Shown here: positions 47,283 to 58,940 of the stretch, one piece after another
Numbering within the stretch: the stretch's first letter is position 1
Layout: every line of letters begins with the position of its first letter
Assembly: GCA_964017155.1 (NCBI GenBank)
Contig: OZ024864.1
Coordinates: forward strand, 33,560,029-33,624,028
Origin: Oasisia sp. SBJ-2009
Lineage: Eukaryota > Annelida > Polychaeta > Sabellida > Siboglinidae
Length of the DNA stretch: 64,000 nt
Direction of reading: 5' to 3'
The notes under the pieces: generated by a model
Told to the model about the DNA's origin: nothing
What the model saw: the letters and a program-made list of their open reading frames with translations, nothing else
Databases searched by the model: none
Program-made: the position numbers and the translations under genes

Positions 47283-48995
47283 ATAGTGCCCTTCGTCGGC
47301 AAAGTCTTGGAGAAAGTCGCAGTTCGTCGTGTGCTTGATCATCTCACTTTGAATGGGCTGCATGAAGAATACCAATCAGCATATAAGATGCTTCACAGTA
47401 CAGAAACTGCTCTACTGCGTGTTCAGCATGACATTGCTAGTGAACTCGACAAGAATCATGCAATGTTGTTTGTCATGCTGGACTTATCAAGTGCATTTGA
47501 CACGATTGACCATGAACATTTGCTGACACTATTGCACGACGAGTACGGAGTGCGTGAAACGGCGTTGTCATGGTTCCGGACGTACTTGGAAGACCGCACC
47601 CACTGTGTCCAGATAGACTCAAAAACATCCGCGACTATTCCGCTACAGAGTGGAGTGCCACAGGGCTCGGTCCTCGGACCTGTCATGTTCACTCTTTACA
47701 CCACCCCAATGCAGCGGATATTCAAAAGACATGGCATAAAATATCATAAATATGCCGACGACATTCAATTATATGCGTCGTACAATCCCGCTAAACCCGG
47801 CGACCAAGTGGAAACTGCGAGGCGACTCACCGACTGTATTGGGGAAGTCAGACGATGGATGGCGGTGCACATGCTGAAATTAAACGATGAAAAAACTAAG
47901 ATGATGATCTTTACTTCAAAACATCATCTCAAGGTGTACGGAGGTTGCTCCTTGACAATTGGCGATGATACGGTTTCACCATCACACAGCATAAGGAATC
48001 TGGGAGTGCACATGGATCAACATCTGACGATGACAGATCATGTGACTGCTGTGTGCGCCGCATGTAACTACCATCTATACAGACTGTCATCAATACGGCA
48101 CTATCTAACAACAGAAGCCGCGAAAAGTGCAGTCAATGCACTCGTCACATCTCGACTCGACTACTGCAACTCACTGTTGCATAACATCCCGTTAACACAG
48201 ACAGCTCGGCTACAGCGTGTCCAGAACAATGCAGCAAGGCTAATAACACGCACCAATAAACATGACCACATCACACCAGTGTTGAAGGAGCTGCATTGGC
48301 TGCCAGTTGAGAGCCGAATCGCCTTCAAAATGTTGGTAATGACTTTTAAATGCATGAATGGATTGGCGCCGTCTTATCTGGCAGAACTTGTTAAACCACG
48401 AAAGCGTGACGGACGCCTACGCCAGAACTATGCGCCAACACTGCACCAAGGCATGACAAAGAAGTGTGTTGGTGATTCGGCATTTGGCGCAGCAGCACCT
48501 CGACTGTGGAATGAACTACCTGTGAACATTCGTGCGTCCGGGACATTACCCATATTTAGAAAGTATTTAAAGACATATCTTTTTAGTAGACATTTCAATT
48601 AATTTAAATTGTTTTAAAATGACGGACATTGCATTATAATTTCTTTTTAGTGTAATAATATTTTAATTAGTGTTTATGTTTTAGATTAATTTATAGATTT
48701 ATATGTATGTTTACGTACAGAGTTTTAGAAAGGGTTTTAATTTTATATTAATATATATATATATAATTTGCATACCATGTTTTAGTACTATACATCTTAA
48801 AAGCAGTGTTTAATATAATTTATTTATATAATTTACATACAAAGATTTGCGAGTTAGTATGATTTATATTAATTTATATAATTTACATTTTTATTTATTA
48901 ATATACATTAATTTTAGTATTTTTCTTGTACAGCGCATCGATCCGCCATGCGGGAATTAGCGCTATATAAAAACTGTATTATTATTATATTATAT
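47283..48995 (+). mobile_element. 5'-truncated CR1/L2-like LINE
   Basis: From about 47283 an intact frame to the stop at 48602 covers the RT palm and C-terminus: FVGKVLEKVAVRRVLDHL, then MLDLSSAFDTIDHEHLL (motif A), SGVPQGSVLGPVMFTLYTTP (motif B), KYADDIQLYAS (catalytic YADD near 47750), and the CR1/L2-type tail LHWLPVESRIAFKMLVMTFK...GDSAFGAAAPRLWNELPVNI. The 3' region (48603-48992) is AT-rich and ends in GCGCTATATAAAAACTGTAT and (TTA)n; this tail occurs alone at 4090, 14300 and 22494(-). The endonuclease and RT fingers are missing, so it is immobile. Confidence 0.88.
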
Positions 48996-49129
48996 TATTT
49001 GTATGATTGATCATACGTAGAAAGAACCAATGCATTGGTGGCAGATACAAGGAGAAGTTGGACAGTCTCTCTGACAGCAGCAGTATGAAGATTGCAGCTG
49101 TTTAATGTTTATTTAGAGTCATGCTATTG

Positions 49130-49566
49130 CTGAATTACTTACTTACTTATGCCTTTTCGCTCACTGGGAGCATAGGCCATTGACCAAGGAACGCCACAGT
49201 TTTATGTCCGTGGCCATCCTCTCCATTCCTCTCCTGGTGTACCCCATCTCCTTTGTTTCTTTTTCGGTGTCTCTCTGCTAGGTGTTCGTGGCCTACCTCT
49301 TCTCCTCTTCCCTGGGGGGTTCCATGTGATGGTTTGATGGGTAATTGTTTCTGGTGGTTTCCTGAGTGTATGTCCTATCAACCTCCATTTTCTGTTCTTT
49401 ATTTCATGTTCTATGGGTAGTTGTTTGGTCATTTTGCAGAGTGTAGTGTTGGGAAGCTTGTCTGTCCACTTGAGGTGTAGGATTCTGTGCCGGCATTTGT
49501 TGATGAAGGTCTGTATTCTTGTTAGTGTCTTCTATACACTTCGCCATGTCTCTGATCCACAGAGTA
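49130..49566 (-). mobile_element. RTE-like LINE C-terminal fragment
   Basis: The minus strand encodes FINKCRHRILHLKWTDKLPN, then KMTKQLPIEHEIKNRKWRLI and GHTLRKPPETITHQTITWNP, followed by PPGKRRRGRPRTPSRETPKK. The RKWR.IGHTLRKP...W.P.GKR.RGRPR pattern is characteristic of the C-terminus of RTE-type LINE proteins. It ends in a short (TAAG)n-like tail at about 49133-49147. Only the 3' end of the element is present. Confidence 0.85.
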
Positions 49567-49800
49567 AAACTATATGGGGAAGAGAAGCTGACAACCCTGC
49601 TGAAACCTTCGCCAACGCAGATGACTACACAGATGCCAAGTTAGAATGGATCGTCATGCGTGGGCTTCTGTTCCATGCAGCCGGAAACTCGCAGGAGACA
49701 TTTTATGCCCAGGTGATATTTCCAGCCCATGAGTCTTTCCCAATCCTTGGGAAGATTGCAACTGTAGGCCTGACAGTCCCTGTGACGTGTGTCAACTGTA
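49567..49800 (+). pseudogene. hAT transposase relic, C-terminal part before the array
   Basis: The plus frame reads ADDYTDAKLEWIVMRGLLFH, then SFPILGKIATVGLTVPVTCV and NC. FP.L.KIA..LTVP.TSVNCER is the conserved hAT C-terminal (dimerisation) region. It runs directly into the 34-bp array at about 49766. Confidence 0.85.
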
Positions 49801-52800
49801 GATGTGACAGTCCCTGTGACGTGTGTCAACTGTAGGTGTGACAGTCCCTGTGACGTGTGTCAACTGTAGACGTGACAGTCCCTGTGACGTCTGTCAACTG
49901 TAGGTGTGACAGTCCCTGTGACGTCTGTCAACTGTAGGCATGACAGTCCCTGTGATGTCTGTCAACTGTAGGTGTGACAGTCCCTGTGACGTCTGTCAAC
50001 TGTAGGTGGGACAGTCCCTGTGACGTCTGTCAACTGTAGGCGTGACAGTCCCTGTGACGTTTGTCAACTGTAGGTGTGACATTCCCTGTGACGTGTGTCA
50101 ACTGTATGTGTAACAGTCCGTGTGACGTGTGACAGCTGTTATAGGTGTGACAGTCCCTGTGACGTCTGTCAACTGTAGGTGTGACAGTCCCTGTGACGTG
50201 TGTCAACTGTATGTGTGACAGTCCCTGTGACGTGTGTCAACTACAGATGTGACAGTCCCTGTGACGTGTGTCAACTGTAGATGTGACAGTCCCTGTGACG
50301 TGTGTCAACTGTAGGTGTGACAGTCCCTGTGACGTGTGTCAACTGTAGGTGTGACAGTCCCTGTGACGTCTGTCAACTGTAGGTGTGACAGTCCCTTTGA
50401 CGTGTGTTAACTGTAGGTATGACAGTCCCTGTGACGTCTGTCAACTGTAGGTGTGACAGTCCCTGTGACGTGTGTCAACTGTAGGTGTGACAGTCCCTGT
50501 GACGTCTGTCAACTGTAGGTGTGACAGTCCCTGTGACGTGTGTCAACTGTAGGTTAGACAGTCCCTGTGACGTCTGTCAACTGTAGGTGTGCTAGTTCCT
50601 GTGACATATGTCAACTGTAGGTGTGACAGTCCCTGTGATGTGTGTCAACTGTAGGTATGACAGTCCCCGTGACGTCTGTCAACTGTAGGTGTGACAGTCC
50701 CTTTGACGTGTGTCAACTGTAGGTATGACAGTCCCTGTGACGTCTGTCAACTGTAGGTGTGACAGTCCCTGTGACGTGTGTCAACTGTAGGTGTGACAGT
50801 CCCTGTGACGTCTGTCAACTGTAGGTGTGACAGTCCCTGTGACGTGTGTCAACTGTAGGTTAGACAGTCCCTGTGACGTCTGTCAACTGTCGGTGTGCTA
50901 GTTCCTGTGACATATGTCAACTGTAGGTGTGACAGTCCCTGTGACGTGTGTCAACTGTAGGTATGACAGTCCCTGTGACGTCTGTCAACTGTAGGTGTGA
51001 CAGTCCCTGTGACGTGTGTCAACTGTAGGTGTGACAGTCCCTGTGACGTCTGTCAACTGTAGGTGTGACAGTCCCTGTGACGTGTGTCAACTGTAGACGT
51101 GACAGTCCCTGTGACGTCTGTCAACTGTAGGTGTGACAGTCCCTGTGACGTCTGTCAACTGTAGGCGTGACAGTCCCTGTGACGTTTGTCAACTGTAGGT
51201 GTGACATTCCCTGTGACGTGTGTCAACTGTATGTGTAACAGTCCGTGTGACGTGTGACAGCTGTTATAGGTGTGACAGTCCCTGTGACGCCTGTCAACTG
51301 TAGGTGTGACAGTCCCTGTGACGTGTGTCAACTGTATGTGTGACAGTCCCTGTGACGTGTGTCAACTACAGATGTGACAGTCCCTGTGACGTGTGTCAAC
51401 TGTAGATGTGACAGTCCCTGTGACGTGTGTCAACTGTAGGTGTGACAGTCCCTGTGACGTGTGTCAACTGTAGGTGTGACAGTCCCTGTGACGTCTGTCA
51501 ACTGTAGGTGTGACAGTCCCTTTGACGTGTGTTAACTGTAGGTATGACAGTCCCTGTGACGTCTGTCAACTGTAGGTGTGACAGTCCCTGTGACGTGTGT
51601 CAACTGTAGGTGTGACAGTCCCTGTGACGTCTGTCAACTGTAGGTGTGACAGTCCCTGTGACGTGTGTCAACTGTAGGTTAGACAGTCCCTGTGACGTCT
51701 GTCAACTGTAGGTGTGCTAGTTCCTGTGACATATGTCAACTGTAGGTGTGACAGTCCCTGTGATGTGTGTCAACTGTAGGTATGACAGTCCCCGTGACGT
51801 CTGTCAACTGTAGGTGTGACAGTCCCTTTGACGTGTGTCAACTGTAGGTATGACAGTCCCTGTGACGTCTGTCAACTGTAGGTGTGACAGTCCCTGTGAC
51901 GTGTGTCAACTGTAGGTGTGACAGTCCCTGTGACGTCTGTCAACTGTAGGTGTGACAGTCCCTGTGACGTGTGTCAACTGTAGGTTAGACAGTCCCTGTG
52001 ACGTCTGTCAACTGTAGGTGTGCTAGTTCCTGTGACATATGTCAACTGTAGGTGTGACAGTCCCTGTGACGTGTGTCAACTGTAGGTATGACAGTCCCTG
52101 TGACGTCTGTCAACTGTAGGTGTGACAGTCCCTGTGACGTGTGTCAACTGTAGGTGTGACAGTCCCTGTGACGTCTGTCAACTGTAGGTGTGACAGTCCC
52201 TGTGACGTGTGTCAACTGTAGACGTGACAGTCCCTGTGACGTCTGTCAACTGTAGGTGTGACAGTCCCTGTGACGTCTGTCAACTGTAGGCGTGACAGTC
52301 CCTGTGATGTCTGTCAACTGTAGGTGTGACAGTCCCTGTGACGTCTGTCAACTGTAGGTGGGACAGTCCCTGTGACGTCTGTCAACTGTAGGCGTGACAG
52401 TCCCTGTGACGTTTGTCAACTGTAGGTGTGACATTCCCTGTGACGTGTGTCAACTGTATGTGTAACAGTCCGTGTGACGTGTGACAGCTGTTATAGGTGT
52501 GACAGTCCCTGTGACGTCTGTCAACTGTAGGTGTGACAGTCCCTGTGACGTGTGTCAACTGTATGTGTGACAGTCCCTGTGACGTGTGTCAACTACAGAT
52601 GTGACAGTCCCTGTGACGTGTGTCAACTGTAGATGTGACAGTCCCTGTGACGAGTGTCAACTGTAGGTGTGACAGTCCCTGTGACGTGTGTCAACTGTAG
52701 GTGTGACAGTCCCTGTGACGTCTGTCAACTGTAGGTGTGACAGTCCCTTTGACGTGTGTTAACTGTAGGTATGACAGTCCCTGTGACGTCTGTCAACTGT

Positions 52801-54233
52801 AGGTGTGACAGTCCCTGTGACGTGTGTCAACTGTAGGTGTGACAGTCCCTGTGACGTCTGTCAACTGTAGGTGTGACAGTCCCTGTGACGTGTGTCAACT
52901 GTAGGTTAGACAGTCCCTGTGACGTCTGTCAACTGTAGGTGTGCTAGTTCCTGTGACATATGTCAACTGTAGGTGTGACAGTCCCTGTGATGTGTGTCAA
53001 CTGTAGGTATGACAGTCCCCGTGACGTCTGTCAACTGTAGGTGTGACAGTCCCTTTGACGTGTGTCAACTGTAGGTATGACAGTCCCTGTGACGTCTGTC
53101 AACTGTAGGTGTGACAGTCCCTGTGACGTGTGTCAACTGTAGGTGTGACAGTCCCTGGGACGTCTGTCAACTGTAGGTGTGACAGTCCCTGTGACGTGTG
53201 TCAACTGTAGGTTAGACAGTCCCTGTGACGTCTGTCAACTGTAGGTGTGCTAGTTCCTGTGACATATGTCAACTGTAGGTGTGACAGTCCCTGTGACGTG
53301 TGTCAACTGTAGGTATGACAGTCCCTGTGACGTCTGTCAACTGTAGGTGTGACAGTCCCTGTGACGTGTGTCAACTGTAGGTGTGACAGTCCCTGTGACG
53401 TCTGTCAACTGTAGGTGTGACAGTCCCTGTGACGTGTGTCAACTGTAGGTTAGACAGTCCCTGTGACGTCTGTCAACTGTAGGTGTGCTAGTTCCTGTGA
53501 CATATGTCAACTGTAGGTGTGACAGTCCCTGTGACGTATGTCAACTGCAGGCGTGACAGTCCCTGTGACGCGTGTCAATTGTAGGTGTGACAGTCCCTGT
53601 GACGTGTGTCAACTGTAGGTGTGACAGTCCCTGTGACGTCTGTTAACTGTAGGTGTGACAGTCCCTCTGACGTATGTCAACTATAGGTGTGACAGTCCCT
53701 GTGACGTGTATCAACTGTAGAAGTGACAGTCCCTGTGACGTGTGTCAACTGTAGGTATGACAGTCCCTGTGATGTCTGTCAACTGTAGGTGTGACAGTCC
53801 CTGTGACGTGTGTTAACTGTAGATGTGACAGTCCCTGTGACGTGTGTCAACTGTAGGTGTGACAGTCCCTGTGCCGTCTGTCAACTGTAGGTGTGCTAGT
53901 TCCTGTGACATATGTCAACTGTAGGTGTGACAGTCCCTGTGACGTATGTCAACTGCAGGCGTGACAGTCCCTGTGACGTGTGTCAACTGTAGGTGTGACA
54001 GTCCCTGTGACGTCTGTCAACTGTAGATGTGACAGTCCCTGTGACGTGTGTCAACTGTAGGTGTGACAGTCCCTGTGACGTCTGTCAACTGTAGGTGTGA
54101 CATTCCCTGTGATGTGTGTCAACTGTAGGTGTGACAGTCCCTGTGATGTGTGTCAACTGTTATAGGTGTGACAGTCCCTGTGACGTGTGTCAACTGTAGG
54201 TGTGACAGTCCCTGTGACGTGTCTCAACTGTGA
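49766..54233 (+). repeat. 34-bp minisatellite made from a hAT transposase motif
   Basis: About 131 tandem units, each with TGACAGTCCCTGTGACG, TGTGTCAACTG and TAGG(T/C)G. The unit contains the codons for LTVPVTCVNC of the flanking hAT relic. Rare variants (TAACAGTCCGTG with GACAGCTGTTATAGG) recur at about 50111, 51235 and 52463, and GTGCTAGTTCCTGTGACATA recurs many times, so the array has higher-order repeats of about 1.1-1.2 kb. The 34-bp period prevents a long open frame. Confidence 0.95.
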
Positions 54234-54275
54234 GAGGGCCATCGTTAGCTACAGTCGGACGGCACGGCATCCATA
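54195..54275 (+). pseudogene. hAT transposase relic, resumption after the array
   Basis: The last array unit reads through as VTVPVTCLNCERAIVSYSRT, then ARHP and a stop near 54272. CER.....SR is what follows the VP.TSVNC motif in hAT transposases, so the array expanded inside the gene rather than beside it. The stretch 54276-54899 shows no recognised gene; an open frame at 54680-54883 has no supporting similarity. Confidence 0.8.
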
Positions 54276-54899
54276 AAGGTATCGTGGAACAAAAATCTTC
54301 TCTTCTGCTGACATTTTAGCTTAACTTAATAACTGTATAAATATATTTTTAAACAAAATTGGACGCATTCAATTGTAATTGTAAATATAATTTTAAATGA
54401 TATTTTAGTCCTCTTATAATGTATGTTTACTAATTTAAATTATATTTTTAGAAGATAATTTATATATATGTATTTTATATGTTGTCTTCATTCCCCTGAG
54501 GTATGTTGACTTCATTTTCCAGCTACGATGTTTTAATTCCCTCATGTGTGTTGTCTTCAATCCTTCAGATATGTTGTCTTCATTCCTGTATGCATGTTTT
54601 CTTCTTCCCGGGTATGTTGTTTTCATTCCCCCAAGTACAATGTGTGTACATGTGTATCTGCATGTGTGTGAATCAATAAATGTGTCTGTATATTTTGGAA
54701 AATATATACTGCCACATTGATGACAAAATCTTACTACCTATCTGCCATGACAATACTATGTTCATTGATGTTTTTATTTTATGTTTCACGACATTCCTAG
54801 GACCCGGGTCGACATTTATAACATCACTGATTGGAATAGGAATATTACTGCCCTTGTTGAATAAGTATGTCTCATGTCGTTGATGTCAGTGTTTCTTGC

Positions 54900-57755
54900 T
54901 CCAGTTGTTGCCTTCAAACTTCTGTCACACCACAACACCTTAACAAGTATTACATATTTCACTACCATCAAACACCTGTCATATTACACCATGTATAAAC
55001 GGATGCCATATCACACCACCTTAGACACACATCACATCACCTTAAAATGCCTGTCTTGCCATTCCACCTTGAAACACCTGTCACATGACACTACCTTCAA
55101 ACATGTGTCACAACACACTACCCTCAAATATCTGTCATATCACACCACCTTGAAACACGTCATATCAAACCACCTTCAAACATGTCATGTCACTCCAACT
55201 TCAAACACCTGTAATGTGACACCATCTACTCACACCCGTAAAGTCACAACACATTCAAATACCTGTACTATCACACACCTTCAATACCTGTAATGTCACA
55301 CCACCTTCAAACACCTGTAATGTCACACCACCTTCAAACACCTGTAATGTCACACCACCTTCAAACACCTGTATTGTCACACCACCTTCAAACACCTGTA
55401 ATGTCACACCAACTTCAAACACCTGTAATGTCACACCAACTTCAAACACCTGTAATGTCACACCACCTTCAAACACCTGTAATGTCACACCACCTTCAAA
55501 CACCTGTAATGTCACACCACCTTCAAACACCTGTAATGTCACACCAACTTCAAACACCTGTAATGTCACACCACCTTCAAACACCTGTAATGTCACATCA
55601 CCTTCAAACACCTGTAATGTCACACCACCTTCAAACACCTGTAATGTTACACCACCTTCAAACATCTGTAATGTCACACCACCTTCAAACACTTGTAATG
55701 TCACACAACCTTTAAACACCTATAATGTCACATCACCTTCAAACACCTGTAATGTCACACCACCTTCAAACACCTGTAATGTCACACCACCTTCAAACAC
55801 CTATAATGTCACACCACCTACACACACCCGTAATGTCACAACACATTCAAATACCCGTACTATCACACATCTTCAATACCTGTAATGTCACACCACCTTC
55901 AAACACCTGTAATGTGACACCACCTTCAATGCCTGTAATGTCACACCACCTTCAAACACCTGTAATGTCACACCACCTTCAAACACCTGTAATGTCACAC
56001 CAACTTCAAACACCTGTAATGTCACACCACCTTCAAACACCTGTAATGTCACATCACCTTCAAACACCTGTAATGTCACACCACCTTCAAACACCTGTAA
56101 TGTTACACCACCTTCAAACATCTGTAATGTCACACCACCTTCAAACACTTGTAATGTCACACAACCTTTAAACACCTATAATGTCACATCACCTTCAAAC
56201 ACCTGTAATGTCACACCACCTTCAAACACCTATAATGTCACACCACCTTCAAACACCTATAATGTCACACCACCTACACACACCCGTAATGTCACAACAC
56301 ATTCAAATACCCGTACTATCACACATCTTCAATACCTGTAATGTCACACCACCTTCAAACACCTGTAATGTGACACCACCTTCAATGCCTGTAATGTCAC
56401 ACCACCTTCAAACACTTGTAATATCACACCACCTTCAAACACCTATAATGTCACACCACCTTCAAACACCTATAATGTTACACCACCTTCAATGCCTGTA
56501 ATGTCACATCACCTTCAAACACCTGTAATGTCACACCACCTTCAAACGCATGTAATGTCACACCACCTTCAAACACCTATAATGTGACACCACCTACACA
56601 CACCCGTAATGTCACAACACATTCAAATACCCGTACTATCACACACCTTCAATACCTGTAATGTCACACCACCTTCAAACACCTGTAATGTGACACCACC
56701 TTCAAACACCTGTAATGTGACACCACCTTCAAACACCTGTAATGTCACACCACCTTCAAACACCTGTAATGTCACACCACCTTCAATACCTGTAATGTCA
56801 CACAACCTTCAAACACCTATAATGTGACACCACCTACACACACCCGTAATGTCACAACACATTCAAATACCCGTACTATCACACACCTTCAATACCTGTA
56901 ATGTCACACCACCTTCAAACACCTGTAATGTCACACCACCTTCAATACCTGTAATGTCACACCACCTTCAAACACCTGTAATGTCACACCACCTTCAAAC
57001 ACCTGTAATGTCACACCACCTTCAAACACCTGTAATGTCACACCACCTTCAAACACCTGTAATGTCACACCACCTTCAAACACCTGTAATGTCACACCAC
57101 CTTCAAACACCTGTAATGTCACACCACCTTCAAACACCTGTAATGTCATACCACCTTCAAACACCTGTAATGTCACACCACCTTCAAACACCTGTATTGT
57201 CACACCACCTTTAAACACCTGTAATGTCACACCACCTTCAAACACCTGTAATGTCACACCACCTTCAAACACCTGTAATGTCATACCACCTTCAAACACC
57301 TGTAATGTCACACCACCTTCAAACACCTGTATTGTCACACCACCTTTAAACACCTGTAATGTCACACCACCTTCAAACACCTGTAATGTCACACCACCTT
57401 CACACCTGTAATGTCACCCCACCTTCAAACACCTGTAATGTCACACCACCTTCAAACACCTATAATGTCACACCACCTTCAAACACTTGTAATGTCACAC
57501 CACCTTCAAACACATGTAATGTCACACCACCTTCAAACACCTGAAATGTCACACCACCTTCAAACACCTGTAATGTCACACCACCTTCAAACACCTGTAA
57601 TGTCACACCTCTTTCAAACACCTGTAATGTCACACCACCTTCAAACACTTGTAATGTCACACCACCTTCAAACACCTGTAATGTTACACCACCTTCACAC
57701 CTGTAATGTCACACCACCTTCAATGCCTGTAATGTCACACTACCTTCAAACACCT
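54900..57755 (+). repeat. 27-bp minisatellite with higher-order structure
   Basis: Clean units (AATGTCACACCACCTTCAAA plus CACCTGT) run from about 55260 to 57755, about 90 copies; 54900-55260 holds degenerate copies. A variant block (CACACCCGTAATGTCACAAC with ATTCAAATACCCGTACTATC) recurs at about 55230, 55825, 56280, 56605 and 56845, with a 456-bp duplication between 55725 and 56181. Being a multiple of 3, it leaves open frames on both strands. Confidence 0.95.
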
Positions 57756-58077
57756 GTACCAAATAATTTACAAAACAATATTAAAGGAAACAGATTCTGG
57801 TCAACTTGCTAATCTATTGCCAAATATGACTTTAAAAATGACCTTGATAATGAAAATTAGCACAGATGATTAAACTCATATGTGACTGATCCTAGTTGCA
57901 GTCATGCTTACAGTAACGACCTAGCCATTGTCAGTCCATTGTTTACAATTTCCTAGCACATACAATATAACTAATTATTTTTTAAATGTCATGAAATGTT
58001 GAATATTATAAGGCTGTTCTGTGTTTGTGTCAGTTGGGCAACTGGTTGAGCTGTTTGATTGAGCTGAAAGCATTCAG

Positions 58078-58188
58078 TCGTGGGAATCACCACCATTGCC
58101 CTTGGCACCAGTCTCCCTGCCACCTTCTCCAGTTGCACCGCTGCCCTCCATGATGAATACACTGATGCTACCATCGACAACGTCACTG
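58078..58188 (+). pseudogene. Na+/Ca2+ exchanger alpha-2-like exon, copy 1
   Basis: After CATTCAG, two bases and 36 codons read [20 protein letters not shown], then [16 protein letters not shown], before a GTCAGT donor. This fits the SLC8 (NCX) alpha-2 repeat pattern ALGTS.PDTFAS..AA..D.YAD..I.NVTG. The acidic residue of the PDTF motif, needed for ion binding in the family, is Ala here. The upstream pyrimidine tract and the donor are weak. No other exchanger exon is recognised in the window. Confidence 0.6.
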
Positions 58189-58469
58189 GTCAGTTGGCAT
58201 TCTTACCAGCTCTTTATCATTCTCTTTCAGAACTGTAAAATCACACTACTTCCGTCATAATTTTGCTTTCCCATTTTACCTCCACTTTCTTTTTATGATA
58301 CTCAAAATATTATTGTGTAGGAAACTGTTTTTAAGTGTCGTAACATAGGTGATGTATGTATTCGGTAAGATCGCAGTTATTCACAAACACATGCAAGTAC
58401 ATACACACATGCAGGCATTCAAGCACATACGTGTACACACAATGGTCATGTACACACACACATGTACAC

Positions 58470-58646
<177 letters not shown>

Positions 58647-58940
58647 GTACATTAACGGACAAACAACAACACACACATTGACATAGACACCATCAATTGT
58701 TTGCATTGTTATTTTTTCTGGAATAATAATTTTGATTGTTATGATGTAGGTAAATTTCTAACTGTGGCTCCTCAATAGTGCCTACCACTGTCTTAGAGGA
58801 GTCGCTGTGTTACAGGCAGTGTCATGTAGGATGTGCCAGTGTTGCAGGCTCAAACAATGTCAGCATGTTGCAGGCTATAAAAGTGTCAGTGTGTTGCACA
58901 CATTAACATTTGTCAGTGTTTTGCAGGCTGTCATAATGTC

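Noticed and set aside
49766..54233. CRISPR-like or satellite gene cluster
   Set aside because: 34-bp units abut directly with no spacers, and derive from a transposase motif.
54680..54883. Possible exchanger or membrane-protein exon (hydrophobic open frame)
   Set aside because: It has no recognised motif and no clear splice borders; I could not link it to the exchanger-like exons.
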